A DNA stretch of 50,088 bases. Origin: Sphingobium xenophagum NBRC 107872 (lineage in GTDB: Bacteria > Pseudomonadota > Alphaproteobacteria > Sphingomonadales > Sphingomonadaceae). The notes beneath the pieces are model-generated. The model saw only the letters and a program-made list of their open reading frames with translations, had not been told where the DNA came from and did not search any database. This document shows, in pieces, positions 35,261 through 44,407 of the stretch (within the stretch, counting starts at the first letter, position 1; each line of letters opens with the position of its first letter). A program made the translations under genes and the position numbers. The stretch is from assembly GCF_000367345.1 (NCBI RefSeq), contig NZ_BARE01000036.1:1-50088 (forward strand). The letters are read 5' to 3'.

Positions 35261-37173
35261 GGGATCAGCCTCGCGACGATGGCGTCAGCGGCTTCTTCGG
35301 CCGTCATTGCCACTGTATCGACGCGAATTTCCGGGTCGAGCGGGGTTTCATAGGGACTGTCGATGCCGGTGAAGTTTTTAAGCTCACCCGATCTTGCCTT
35401 TTTGTAGAGCCCCTTGACGTCGCGCGCTTCGGCATCGGCCAGCGGCGTGTCGATATGCACCTCGATAAATTCGCCCGGCTGCATCATCTGGCGCACCATG
35501 TCGCGTTCCGAACGGAAGGGCGAGATGAAGGCGGTGATGACGATCAACCCCGCATCGGTCATCAGCTTGGCGACCTCGCCCACGCGGCGGATATTTTCCA
35601 CCCGGTCGGCGTCGGTGAAGCCCAGATCCTTGTTAAGGCCGTGGCGGACATTGTCGCCGTCGAGCAGGAAGGTATGGCGGTTCATCCGTGCCAGCTTCTT
35701 TTCGACAAGGTTGGCGATGGTCGATTTGCCCGCACCCGACAGGCCGGTGAACCACAGCACCGCCGGCTTCTGATTCTTCAACCCGGCGTGGAATTCACGG
35801 CTGACGTCGGTGGCCTGCCAATGGACATTCTGCGCCCGGCGAAGCGAGAAGTGCAGCATGCCCGCGGCGACCGTGGCGTTGCTGATCTTGTCGATCAGGA
35901 TGAAGCCGCCCAGCGTCCGGTTCTGGGCATAGGGTTCGAACACGATCTGCTTGTCGGTAGACAGGTTGGCGACGCCGATGGCGTTGAGATCCAGCGTCTT
36001 GGCCGCCAGATGCTCCATCGTGTTGACGTTGACCTGATATTTGGGCTGCTGGATGGTCGCGGTGACCATCTGGGTGCCGATCTTGAGCCAGTAGGAGCGG
36101 CTGGGCAGCATCTCCTCATCGGCCATCCACACGATCGTCGCCTCGAACTGATCGGCGGCCTGCGGCGGATTGTCGGCGAGCGCGATGACATCGCCGCGCG
36201 AGCAGTCGATTTCATCGGCGAAGCAGAGCGTGACCGACTGGCCAGCGACGGCCTGATCCAGATCGCCATCCATCGTGACGATGCGGCTGACGGTCGAGGT
36301 CTTGCCCGACGGCAGGACGCGGATGGCGTCGCCGGGCTTGACCGTGCCGGTGGCGATCAGGCCGGAAAAGCCACGGAAGTCGAGGTTCGGGCGGTTGACC
36401 CACTGTACCGGCATGCGGAAGGGCTTGTCGGCGTCGACCGCGCTGTTGACCTCGACGGTTTCGAGATGCTCGATCAGCGCCGGGCCGGTGTACCAGGGCG
36501 TGTTTTCCGACGGGCCGGTGATATTATCGCCCTTGAAACCGGAAATCGGCATCGGCGTGAAGGCGGTGATGCCGATGCTGTTCGCAAATTCGGTGTAATC
36601 GGCGACGATCTTGTCAAACACCGCCTGATCATAGTCGACCAGATCCATCTTGTTGACGGCCAGCACGATGTTGCGGATGCCGATCAGATGGGCGAGGTAG
36701 CTGTGGCGACGGGTTTGCGTCAATATGCCCTTGCGCGCGTCGATCAGGATGACGGCCAGGTCCGCGGTGGACGCGCCGGTCACCATGTTGCGGGTATATT
36801 GTTCGTGGCCGGGCGTATCGGCGACGATGAACTTGCGCTTTTCGGTAGCGAAGAAGCGATAGGCGACGTCGATCGTGATGCCCTGTTCCCGCTCGGCGGC
36901 AAGGCCGTCGACGAGGAGGGCGAAGTCGATCTCCTGCCCCTGCGTGCCGACGCGCTTGGAGTCGGCCTCCAGCGCGGCAAGCTGATCCTCGAAGATCATC
37001 TTGCTGTCATAGAGCAGGCGGCCGATCAGCGTCGACTTGCCGTCATCCACCGACCCGCAGGTGATGAAGCGCAGCATCGTCTTGTGCTGATGCACATCCA
37101 GATAGGCGTCGATATCCTCGGCAATAAGGGCGTCGGTCTGATAGACTGAATCGTTGGTGATGATGCCCGACAT
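35257..37173 (-). CDS. cysNC: Fused sulfate adenylyltransferase large subunit and APS kinase (CysN/CysC)
   Basis: With CysD it forms ATP sulfurylase; the fused kinase then phosphorylates APS to PAPS. Residues about 30-440 are the GTPase-driven CysN part: [33 protein letters not shown], followed by two beta-barrel domains. Residues about 465-638 are CysC with the P-loop GLSGAGKST and [14 protein letters not shown]. The ATG at 37173 overlaps the cysD stop (ATGA). The fusion is common in alphaproteobacteria. Confidence 0.97.
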   Translation of the reverse strand: MSGIITNDSVYQTDALIAEDIDAYLDVHQHKTMLRFITCGSVDDGKSTLIGRLLYDSKMIFEDQLAALEADSKRVGTQGQEIDFALLVDGLAAEREQGITIDVAYRFFATEKRKFIVADTPGHEQYTRNMVTGASTADLAVILIDARKGILTQTRRHSYLAHLIGIRNIVLAVNKMDLVDYDQAVFDKIVADYTEFANSIGITAFTPMPISGFKGDNITGPSENTPWYTGPALIEHLETVEVNSAVDADKPFRMPVQWVNRPNLDFRGFSGLIATGTVKPGDAIRVLPSGKTSTVSRIVTMDGDLDQAVAGQSVTLCFADEIDCSRGDVIALADNPPQAADQFEATIVWMADEEMLPSRSYWLKIGTQMVTATIQQPKYQVNVNTMEHLAAKTLDLNAIGVANLSTDKQIVFEPYAQNRTLGGFILIDKISNATVAAGMLHFSLRRAQNVHWQATDVSREFHAGLKNQKPAVLWFTGLSGAGKSTIANLVEKKLARMNRHTFLLDGDNVRHGLNKDLGFTDADRVENIRRVGEVAKLMTDAGLIVITAFISPFRSERDMVRQMMQPGEFIEVHIDTPLADAEARDVKGLYKKARSGELKNFTGIDSPYETPLDPEIRVDTVAMTAEEAADAIVARLIP

Positions 37174-38084
37174 CAAAAGTACCCCTCCTGCTTCTTCTTC
37201 TCCATGCCAGCGCCGCCGGCGTCCTTGTCGATCGCGCGCCCTTGCCGTTCCGACGTCGTGGTCAGCAGCATTTCCTGAATGACTTCAGGCAGGGTCGCAG
37301 CCTCGCTCTCCACCGCGCCGGTCAGCGGATAGCAGCCCAGGGTGCGGAAGCGGATCGAGCGTTCGACCGGCACTTCGCCCGGTTCGAGCGGGAAGCGGTC
37401 ATCATCGACCATCAGCAACATGCCGTCGCGCTCCACCGTCGGGCGCTTGGCCGAGAAATAGAGCGGAACGATCGGAATGTCGTTCAGATGGATATATTGC
37501 CAGATGTCGAGCTCGGTCCAGTTGGAGATGGGGAAGACGCGAATGCTCTCACCCTTCGCCTTGCGGGCATTGTAGAGGTTCCACAGTTCCGGCCGCTGAT
37601 TCTTGGGATCCCAGCCGTGGGAAGCGGTGCGGAACGAGAAGATGCGCTCCTTGGCACGGCTCTTTTCTTCATCGCGGCGCGCGCCGCCAAAGGCTGCGTC
37701 GAAACCGTAGAGGTTGAGCGCCTGCTTCAGCCCTTCGGTTTTCCACATATCGGTGTGGAGCGCGCCATGGTCGAACGGGTTGATTCCCCGGTCCTTGGCT
37801 TCCTGATTCTGATAGACCAGCAATTCCATGCCGCTTTCCTGCGCCATCCGGTCGCGCAGCTTGTACATTTCCTGAAACTTCCAGGTCGTGTCGACATGCA
37901 GCAGCGGAAAGGGCGGCGGCGAAGGATAGAAGGCCTTGCGCGCCAGATGCAGCATCACGGCTGAATCCTTGCCGACGGAATAGAGCATGACCGGCTTTTC
38001 CGCCTCCGACACCACTTCCCGCAGGATGTGGATGCTCTCGGCTTCGAGTCGCTCCAGATGGGTCAGGGTTTTTGCGTCTACCAT
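37173..38084 (-). CDS. cysD: Sulfate adenylyltransferase small subunit CysD
   Basis: Catalytic subunit of ATP sulfurylase, PP-loop superfamily. The PP-loop is [13 protein letters not shown]; also [33 protein letters not shown] and [12 protein letters not shown]. The 303 residues are typical. GAGG precedes the ATG by five bases. It heads the cys operon and faces a LuxR-type gene across 87 bases that hold a perfect 16-bp palindrome. Confidence 0.97.
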   Translation of the reverse strand: MVDAKTLTHLERLEAESIHILREVVSEAEKPVMLYSVGKDSAVMLHLARKAFYPSPPPFPLLHVDTTWKFQEMYKLRDRMAQESGMELLVYQNQEAKDRGINPFDHGALHTDMWKTEGLKQALNLYGFDAAFGGARRDEEKSRAKERIFSFRTASHGWDPKNQRPELWNLYNARKAKGESIRVFPISNWTELDIWQYIHLNDIPIVPLYFSAKRPTVERDGMLLMVDDDRFPLEPGEVPVERSIRFRTLGCYPLTGAVESEAATLPEVIQEMLLTTTSERQGRAIDKDAGGAGMEKKKQEGYF

Positions 38085-38138
38085 GCGGTCCTCGGCTTGA
38101 TTGTGCGTCCCCTATGGCAGCAAAGCCAAAGGACTGGA

Positions 38139-38154
38139 CCTCCCATATGGGAGG
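38139..38154. promoter_or_regulatory. Perfect 16-bp palindrome, candidate operator
   Basis: CCTCCCATATGGGAGG lies between the divergent cysD (start 38084) and LuxR-type (start 38172) genes, 55 and 18 bases from their start codons. It is a full dyad with no spacer, the shape and size of a LuxR/NarL-type or other dimeric regulator site. The facing regulator is the obvious candidate; this is inference. Confidence 0.6.
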
Positions 38155-38171
38155 ATGTATGAACATGGCCC

Positions 38172-39260
38172 ATGCGGCTGGACGATGGCGGATTATTGGC
38201 GGCCCTGCACGAAGGGATGTTCCAGCAACCGCTGTGGCATGACTTTCTTGAAAAACTGCGAATGCGCACCGGCGCCATCTATACGACGCTGGTCTTTCGC
38301 CCGGTGGATGAGGATGCGATCGTCGAATTGCATGCCGGACCGCCGCCGCCGACCCATTTGCACAGCCTGTTCATCGAAAAATATGGCCGCGACCCCTTCC
38401 CCTATCGCCACATGCGCGAAGGGCGGGCCTATACGCTGGCCGAATTGCTGGAACAGAGCGCCCCGGTCGATCGCGCCCTGCCCCGCGACCCGGTGCTGCC
38501 GCAGGGGATAACGGATATGCGGTCGATCCGCGTAACCGAGCCGAGCGGCGTAGATGGCTGGCTGGCCTGCGCGGGAGGAGCCTCGATCGGATCGGCGGTC
38601 AGCGCGCTGCTGACCGGGCTGGCGCCGCATCTGCGTATCGCGTTGCGATCCTTCGTTGCGCTGGAGCGGGAGAAATTGCGATCGACGCTGACGACCGAAG
38701 CGTTCGGGCGGCTCAACTTCGGCTGGCTGACGCTCGATGCGCGCTGCCGCATTATCGACATGACGGCCCATGTCGAACAATTATTCCAGCGTACCAGCGT
38801 GTTGCGGCGCGGGCGCTATGACCGGCTGACCCCGGAATCGCCGCTGATCGACCGGGAACTGACCGCGCTGGTCAAGCAGATGGCCGACGACCCGGACAGT
38901 CGGCCGCGCGCGATCAACCTCAGCCGCGATCCATGGATGGACATATTGGTCTCGCCCATCCGGGGACGGTCGGTATCGGCGGGATCGACCCCGGTGGCGA
39001 TCGCCTATCTGAGCGGCGATCGCTGGTCTCAGGCGGACCGGTGCGAACAATTGGTGGAACTGTTCGGCCTGTTGCCAAGCGAGGCGCGCCTTGCCTGGGC
39101 GATCGCGCAGGGCATTCCCATCAGCGAAGCGGCGGCAAATCTGGGCATCACGGTGGAAACCGCGCGCAATTACAGCAAGAAAATCTATGCCAAGACCGGC
39201 GCGCGCGGACAGGCGGAACTGGTGCGGATCGTGCTGACCAGCGTGCTGGCGATTGCGTGA
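38172..39260 (+). CDS. LuxR-family transcriptional regulator
   Basis: Of 362 residues, the C-terminal 65 are a LuxR-type helix-turn-helix (LPSEARLAWAIAQGIPISEAAANLGITVETARNYSKKIYAKTGAR: recognition part GITVETARNYSKKIY). The N-terminal 280 residues have no name I can give; two weak PAS/GAF-like stretches are possible (about 1-120 and 170-275). There is a stop four codons upstream, so 38172 is the first start, yet no ribosome binding site is close; the GGGAGG of the palindrome is 18 bases away. Likely controls itself or cysD, given the shared palindrome. Confidence 0.85.
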   Translation: MRLDDGGLLAALHEGMFQQPLWHDFLEKLRMRTGAIYTTLVFRPVDEDAIVELHAGPPPPTHLHSLFIEKYGRDPFPYRHMREGRAYTLAELLEQSAPVDRALPRDPVLPQGITDMRSIRVTEPSGVDGWLACAGGASIGSAVSALLTGLAPHLRIALRSFVALEREKLRSTLTTEAFGRLNFGWLTLDARCRIIDMTAHVEQLFQRTSVLRRGRYDRLTPESPLIDRELTALVKQMADDPDSRPRAINLSRDPWMDILVSPIRGRSVSAGSTPVAIAYLSGDRWSQADRCEQLVELFGLLPSEARLAWAIAQGIPISEAAANLGITVETARNYSKKIYAKTGARGQAELVRIVLTSVLAIA

Positions 39261-39288
39261 TTGGGGAAATCCGATGAGCACCCATCAT

Positions 39289-39355
39289 CCGTTCGTTTCG
39301 AGCGAAGTCGAGAAACGTCGCGCACAGGTTTCTCGACTTCGCTCGAAACGAACGG
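39289..39355. repeat. REP-like palindrome with 28-bp perfect arms
   Basis: The arm 39289-39316 and its exact reverse complement 39328-39355 are separated by 11 bases. It fills the gap between two convergent genes, so its RNA hairpin may also end transcription from both sides. The core TTTCGAGCGAAGTCGAGAAAC-like sequence (given in parts: TTTCGAGCGAAG, TCGAGAAAC) recalls intergenic repeats of sphingomonad genomes. Confidence 0.85.
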
Positions 39356-39386
39356 AGGTTGGAGTTTACCCTGAAATGATCATGCT

Positions 39387-40424
39387 TCAGGTGACCGCCG
39401 CCTCCAGCAACCTGATCGTACCTGCGCCAGCGTCCATTTCCGCCTGCACCCCTTCCGGCAGGCTGAACTGGTTGGCGACATGGCCAAACAGCGCGCCCTG
39501 AAACGCCGGGACGCCGAGTGGCTCCAGATGCTGTTGCAGCACTTCTGACAGCGTGAAGCCGCCATAGGAGGGGCCAGCGGCGGTGCAGCTGCTGCACTGG
39601 CCGAATATGACGCCCGCCAGCTTTCCCAACACCCCGCCCAGCGCCAACTGGGTCAGCATCCGGTCGATTCGGTAGGGGGCTTCGTCAATATCCTCGATAA
39701 ACAGGATCGCGCCGGTAAAGTCGGGCAGCCAGCCAGTGCCCATCAGCGCCGCCAGCACGGTAAGATTGCCGCCCAGCAACCGCCCGCGCGCCACGCCGGG
39801 GCGAAAGGTGCGGATACGCCCGCTGCGCTGGACCAGCCGGTCCTCCGTCCCCGGCGGATTGGCGAAGGTCGGGGTTTCCGCGTCGAACGCCACGGCACGA
39901 AAAGCGTCCCAGGATAATTTGCCCCAGCTGCTCGCGGCATTAGGACCATGAATGGTCGCAAAGCCCGCCTTCGCCGCGAAAGCCAGATGCAGCGCGGTGA
40001 TGTCCGAAAAGCCGACCAGCAGCTTGGGGTGGGCGCGGATCGTCGCGAAATCCAGATAGGGCAGCAGGCGCGCGCAGCCCCAGCCGCCGCGCACCGCGAA
40101 CAGCGCCTTGACCGACGGATCGGCGTAGAAGGCGTTGATATCCGCCGCCCGATCCGCATCCTTGCCCGCCAGATAGCCATGGCGCTGCGCCAGATGGGGC
40201 GAATCCTTGGGCTTCAGCCCCATGGCGACGATGGTTTCGCGCACCAGATCAAGGTCGAACCCGTCATCGGTAAAGCCCGCAGGTTCGATCAGCCCGACCG
40301 TGTCACCGGGCCGCAGGCGGGGCGGCTTCACCAGCGTCGGCGGCGCGAGGGGCGGAGACTTGGCCGCGACCAGCAGCGCTCCCATGCCGCCCATCAGCGC
40401 GCGGCGATCCAGTGCGATCGTCAA
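39387..40424 (-). CDS. LD-carboxypeptidase, peptidase family S66
   Basis: Cuts the L,D bond of muropeptide tetrapeptides during wall recycling or trimming. The 345 residues carry the S66 segments: PGDTVGLIEPAG, AVRGGWGCARLLPYLD, LVGFSDITALHLA (nucleophile Ser), IHGPN, GRLLGGNLTVL and FIEDIDEAPYRIDRML. The N-terminus DRRALMGGMGALLVAA looks like a Tat-type signal, so this copy is probably exported, unlike cytoplasmic LdcA. I chose the TTG at 40424, which has GGAG seven bases before it and overlaps the cupin stop (TTGA). An ATG ten codons later is the alternative. Confidence 0.85.
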   Translation of the reverse strand: MTIALDRRALMGGMGALLVAAKSPPLAPPTLVKPPRLRPGDTVGLIEPAGFTDDGFDLDLVRETIVAMGLKPKDSPHLAQRHGYLAGKDADRAADINAFYADPSVKALFAVRGGWGCARLLPYLDFATIRAHPKLLVGFSDITALHLAFAAKAGFATIHGPNAASSWGKLSWDAFRAVAFDAETPTFANPPGTEDRLVQRSGRIRTFRPGVARGRLLGGNLTVLAALMGTGWLPDFTGAILFIEDIDEAPYRIDRMLTQLALGGVLGKLAGVIFGQCSSCTAAGPSYGGFTLSEVLQQHLEPLGVPAFQGALFGHVANQFSLPEGVQAEMDAGAGTIRLLEAAVT

Positions 40425-40864
40425 AAGCTGCTCCTGTCCTTGCGCCGATAGCCGCCATCCGTCCACAACAGGTCTATGTCGGGATAATGGCAATCCCCCG
40501 ATGGCGGACGACCAAAGGCGAGAAACGCGCAATCATCGTCGCTTTCGTTCAGCAGATGATGGCCGTTGGGCTCGCCCTTGGGAAAGACCGCCATGTCGCC
40601 CGACCGCATGAGTGTGCGGGCGTCATTCTCCACCAGTACCGCCTCGCCCGCCAGCATGACGACAAATTCATCCTCATCCTCATGCCAGTGGCGCTGGGAC
40701 GAAGCGCCGCCGGGCTTCAACATGACATGGCTGACACCAAAATCGGTAAGGCCAAGCGCCGGTCCCAGCCGGCGCACCCATCGATGCGCCACGGCCTGAT
40801 CATGCGGCGGCGGATAGCCGGTGGTGTTCGTCAGCGCGACTATTTCTGGATCGATCCGTGGCAC
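40421..40864 (-). CDS. Cupin domain protein
   Basis: Single cupin fold of 147 residues. First cupin motif: GGASSQRHWHEDEDEFVVMLAGEAVL (metal ligands in HWHEDEDEF); second: GDMAVFPKGEPNGHHLLNES. Such small cupins bind a metal and sometimes act on sugars or as sensors; the substrate is not evident. The start is a GTG with AGGAG upstream. Co-transcribed with the LD-carboxypeptidase gene through a four-base overlap. Confidence 0.85.
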   Translation of the reverse strand: MPRIDPEIVALTNTTGYPPPHDQAVAHRWVRRLGPALGLTDFGVSHVMLKPGGASSQRHWHEDEDEFVVMLAGEAVLVENDARTLMRSGDMAVFPKGEPNGHHLLNESDDDCAFLAFGRPPSGDCHYPDIDLLWTDGGYRRKDRSSF

Positions 40865-40920
40865 GGCCTCTTCTCCTGCTGCTGCTGGTCAAGCGGCATG
40901 GCTTTCGCTAACGCACGGGC

Positions 40921-42075
40921 ATGACCATGACCAGAGCCAATGATGACGTGGTGGCGCTTGCCCGGCAGCTGCTTGCCTGTCCATCCGTAACGCCAGCGAC
41001 CGGGGCGGTGTTCGCCGCGCTTGAGGACATGCTGCTGCCTTTGGGCTTTACCGTGGATCGGTTCGTGGTCGGCGAAGCGCCCGACGGGCCGGTCGAAAAT
41101 CTGCTGGCATGGCGCACTACCGGCGCAGGGCCGCACTTCGCCTTTGCCGGACATCTGGACGTGGTGCCACCCGGTCCCGGCTGGACCAGCGATCCGTTCG
41201 CGCCGGAGATTCGCGGCGACCTGCTCTACGGACGCGGCGCGGTGGACATGAAGGGATCGATCGCTGCCTTCGTCGCCGCGCTGGGCACCCTGTCCGACGA
41301 CCTGCCCGGCACGATCAGCCTGATCATCACCGGGGATGAGGAAGGCCCGGCCGTCTATGGCACGCTGGCGCTGATGGAGCGGATGGCCGCGCGCGAACTG
41401 CGCCCGGACCTGTGCGTCGTGGGTGAACCGACATCGTCGGCCCGGCTGGGCGATGTGGTCAAGATCGGGCGGCGCGGGTCGGTGAATATGTGGATCAGCG
41501 TGGCCGGAACCCAGGGCCATGTCGCGTATCCGCATCTGGCCGACAATCCCGTGCCCCGTCTGGTCCGCATCCTGGCCGCGATCGATGCGCTGGTGCTGGA
41601 CGAAGGGACCGACTGGTTCCAGCCCAGCAATATAGAGATTACCGACATGGAGGTTGGCAACCCGACCACCAATGTCATTCCCGGCGCGGCGAACGCGCGC
41701 ATCTCTATCCGCTTCAACGACCAGCATAGCGGCGCTTCGCTCGTCGAACGGATCAGTGCGATCGCGGCAGTCGAGGGCGGCACGGTGATGGCCAAGATCA
41801 GCGGCGAACCCTTTCTGACCGCACCGGGCACATTGTCCAACCTGGTGTCGGGCGCAATCCGGCAGGTAACAGGCCTGGAGGCGGAACTGTCCACCACGGG
41901 GGGCACGTCCGACGCGCGCTTCCTCTCGCGCCTGTGCCCGGTGGTGGAGTTTGGCCTGAACAATGCGACCATGCACAAGCTGGACGAGGCCGTCGCGGTG
42001 CAGGATCTGCGCGATCTGGTCGAGATTTACCGGCTGATCGTGGAGCGGGCGCTGGGTCAGCCGGTGGGCGCTTAA
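40921..42075 (+). CDS. dapE: Succinyl-diaminopimelate desuccinylase DapE
   Basis: Zinc deacylase (M20 family) making LL-diaminopimelate for lysine and peptidoglycan. The 384 residues have FAGHLDVVPPGPGWTSDPF (His and Asp metal ligands), GRGAVDMKGSIAAF, ITGDEEGPA (catalytic Glu), CVVGEPTSS and the DapE-typical STTGGTSDARFL with EFGLNNATMHKLDE. These favour DapE over ArgE. ATG at 40921, with a second ATG two codons on. Its stop overlaps that of the convergent GGDEF/EAL gene by four bases. Confidence 0.94.
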   Translation: MTMTRANDDVVALARQLLACPSVTPATGAVFAALEDMLLPLGFTVDRFVVGEAPDGPVENLLAWRTTGAGPHFAFAGHLDVVPPGPGWTSDPFAPEIRGDLLYGRGAVDMKGSIAAFVAALGTLSDDLPGTISLIITGDEEGPAVYGTLALMERMAARELRPDLCVVGEPTSSARLGDVVKIGRRGSVNMWISVAGTQGHVAYPHLADNPVPRLVRILAAIDALVLDEGTDWFQPSNIEITDMEVGNPTTNVIPGAANARISIRFNDQHSGASLVERISAIAAVEGGTVMAKISGEPFLTAPGTLSNLVSGAIRQVTGLEAELSTTGGTSDARFLSRLCPVVEFGLNNATMHKLDEAVAVQDLRDLVEIYRLIVERALGQPVGA

Positions 42076-43757
42076 CCCGCGTCGCGTTCCAGCATGGCGG
42101 GGTTCCCGGTGTAGCGGCCCAGATAATCCTGCTCGCCGGTCGGCATCGCCAGATGATAGCCCTGGAACAGGGTGCAGCCGATGACGCGCAGCATGTCCAT
42201 CTGCGCCTGATTCTCTATGCCTTCGACCACAACTTCCATGCCCAGCCCTTGAATCAGGCCGACGACCGCCGAACAGATGGTCCGCGCTTCGGATGATGTG
42301 GCAATGTCGCGCACCAGGCTGCGGTCGATCTTCACCCGGTCGACCGGCAATTCCTTCAATCGCGACAGGTTGGAATAGCCGGTGCCGAAATCGTCGATCG
42401 CGATACGCAGCCCATCGCGGCGCAGGGCGGCAAGTTGGTCGAGCACCCGCGCTTCCATGTCCATCGCGAGCGATTCGGTGATTTCCAGTTCCAGCATGCC
42501 GTTGGGCACCTGATGCGTGGCGATGGCGTGGCGCAGGCGCAGGAAAAAATCGGCCTGACCCAGTTCGCGGGTGGAAATATTGATGGCGATCCGCTGATGA
42601 ATGCCTGCGCGCGACCAGCGGGCGGCCGTCTCGCAGACCCGGCTCATCACCCAGTCCCCCAGCGCGACGATGGTGCCGCTTTCCTCCGCCACCGGCACGA
42701 ACACGCCGGGCATGACGATGTCGCGCTCTGGATGCGCCCAGCGCACCAGGGCTTCGGCGGCCACGGCGCGGCCCGTCTGAATGTCGATCTGCGGCTGGAA
42801 TTCCAGCAGAAATTCGTCGCGCTCCAGCGCCAGAAGCAGGTCACGCTCCAGATCGGCGCGGTCGGACGCCTCCAGCGCCAGCGCGTCGCTGTACATTTCC
42901 GCGCGGCCACGCCCTTCATGCTTGGCATGATACATGGCGATGTCGGCGGCGCGCAGCAGGGTGGAGAGCGTATCGCCATGGTCGGGATAGCAGGCGATGC
43001 CGATCGACGCGCCCAGATCGACATGTTGGCTGCCAAGGTCAAAGCGCTCACCCAGCGCGAACTGGATGGCGCGGGCGATGCGCGCGGCGGCGTTGTGGCC
43101 CGACAGGGTCGGGAAGAACATCGTGAATTCGTCACCGGCCAGGCGACCGATGACCGCGTCCCCCATCCCTGCGCCGATCTGCGCCATCACCACTTCGCGC
43201 AGGCGGCCCGCAACACGCGCGAGCAACTGGTCGCCCGCGGCATGGCCCAGCGTGTCGTTGACGCCCTTGAACCCGTCCAGGTCGATGAAGAACAGGGCGG
43301 CCGTGCCCCCCTCCTCCCGCTCGGCCAGCAGGCGTTCGACCTGGCGGCAGAAGCTGGTGCGATTGGCCAGCCCGGTCACCTGATCGAACAGGGCAAGCGC
43401 CTGGACGTGGTCGAGATTGGTGCGGACCTGACTGAACAGACTTTCCAGCGCGACCGACAGATCCGGCAATTCCACCCCGATCTCCCTTGGCACGGACGAC
43501 TGGAGATCGCCATGGGCGGCGGCCAGCAGACGTTCGGTGGCGGCGTCGATGGCCGTCGCGGTGGTGGCGATGGTGCGGCGCGCCGAGGCCCAGCTCATCG
43601 TACCGCACAGAATGGCGATGATCAGCGCGCGGCCGATCTGGACGATGTCATCCTGCGCGCCGGGCGTATAGCCCAGCACCAGCGACAGGATGAACACCAG
43701 CGCGCCCGCGGCGCAGGCAAAGGCAGCGGCGCGGCTTTTCAACGTTACGCCGTGCAT
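42072..43757 (-). CDS. Membrane GGDEF-EAL protein with AGDEF site
   Basis: Five hundred sixty-one residues: two membrane segments (about 11-30 and 43-58), a HAMP-like helix, a GGDEF domain in which the signature reads AGDEF (207-211), and an EAL domain with EAL at 335-337, ITESLAM and DDFGTGYSNL. The EAL active site is complete. A-for-G at the first position is known from active cyclases, so synthesis is not excluded. Half the size of the other GGDEF/EAL protein in the window, without PAS. A perfect 12-bp palindrome lies 34 bases upstream. Confidence 0.92.
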   Translation of the reverse strand: MHGVTLKSRAAAFACAAGALVFILSLVLGYTPGAQDDIVQIGRALIIAILCGTMSWASARRTIATTATAIDAATERLLAAAHGDLQSSVPREIGVELPDLSVALESLFSQVRTNLDHVQALALFDQVTGLANRTSFCRQVERLLAEREEGGTAALFFIDLDGFKGVNDTLGHAAGDQLLARVAGRLREVVMAQIGAGMGDAVIGRLAGDEFTMFFPTLSGHNAAARIARAIQFALGERFDLGSQHVDLGASIGIACYPDHGDTLSTLLRAADIAMYHAKHEGRGRAEMYSDALALEASDRADLERDLLLALERDEFLLEFQPQIDIQTGRAVAAEALVRWAHPERDIVMPGVFVPVAEESGTIVALGDWVMSRVCETAARWSRAGIHQRIAINISTRELGQADFFLRLRHAIATHQVPNGMLELEITESLAMDMEARVLDQLAALRRDGLRIAIDDFGTGYSNLSRLKELPVDRVKIDRSLVRDIATSSEARTICSAVVGLIQGLGMEVVVEGIENQAQMDMLRVIGCTLFQGYHLAMPTGEQDYLGRYTGNPAMLERDAG

Positions 43758-43790
43758 CTGCCTCCTTACCCCCGCAAGCGACCCCGAACA

Positions 43791-43802
43791 GGATCATGAT
43801 CC
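43791..43802. promoter_or_regulatory. 12-bp palindrome GGATCATGATCC
   Basis: A perfect dyad lies 34 bases before the start of the GGDEF/EAL gene. It stands between that gene and the end of the Smr gene, so it could be an operator for the former or simply a short chance palindrome. No further support. Confidence 0.35.
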
Positions 43803-43856
43803 GCCGGATATGAAGGACAGTGGTTAAGAAAAGATCAGCGAAAGCGGGGGATGGCG

Positions 43857-44396
43857 TTATTTTTTGCGCCGCAAAACAAGGTAGAGCGCACCGTCGCCGC
43901 CATGACGCGGATGAGCGACGCGCACGCTGGCGATACGGTCGGCATAGGGGCTGGTTTCGATCCAATGACCGATTTCGCCACGGATGGCCCCGCGCCGCGA
44001 AGCGCCATCCGCTGCGTTTTTGGGCGGCTTGCCGGTGACGACAAGCAGGACGCGGGCGTCGCGCGCCAGCGCCGATGCAATCGCCTGATTTAGCCGGACA
44101 TGCGCCGCCGACAGGCTGTGGCCATGCAGGTCGATGCTCATGTCCGGGCTGATCGTGCCGCCGCGAATACGCTTTTCCCAGCCGGTATCGAGCACGGCGG
44201 CCGGGGTACGCACCGCGACGGGGGTCGGGGTCGGCGTCTGCCGCAGCGGCGGCGTTAACCCTGTTTTGGGCGTGACGGCCACTGGCTGCGTCGGGAGCGC
44301 TGGCATCACGCGGCCATGCGGCCGGATCGGCCGGACCGATCGGGTCAGCGCGGTCCAGAGCGCGGCTTCATCAGGGGACAGGTGCCGCCGCGCCAT
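43857..44396 (-). CDS. Smr domain protein
   Basis: One hundred seventy-nine residues from the ATG at 44396; the longer open frame overlaps mltA and is not real. N-terminal Pro/Thr-rich region, then an Smr (small MutS-related) domain from about residue 85: SIDLHGHSLSAAHVRL (the DxHG motif), LLVVTGKPP, and the end VRVAHPRHGGDGALYLVLRR. Smr domains nick or bind nucleic acids, and stand-alone proteins of this type (YdaL/SmrA-like) are of uncertain role. Third gene of the timA-mltA-Smr operon. Confidence 0.88.
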   Translation of the reverse strand: MARRHLSPDEAALWTALTRSVRPIRPHGRVMPALPTQPVAVTPKTGLTPPLRQTPTPTPVAVRTPAAVLDTGWEKRIRGGTISPDMSIDLHGHSLSAAHVRLNQAIASALARDARVLLVVTGKPPKNAADGASRRGAIRGEIGHWIETSPYADRIASVRVAHPRHGGDGALYLVLRRKK

Positions 44397-44407
44397 CGGA
44401 CGACCGG

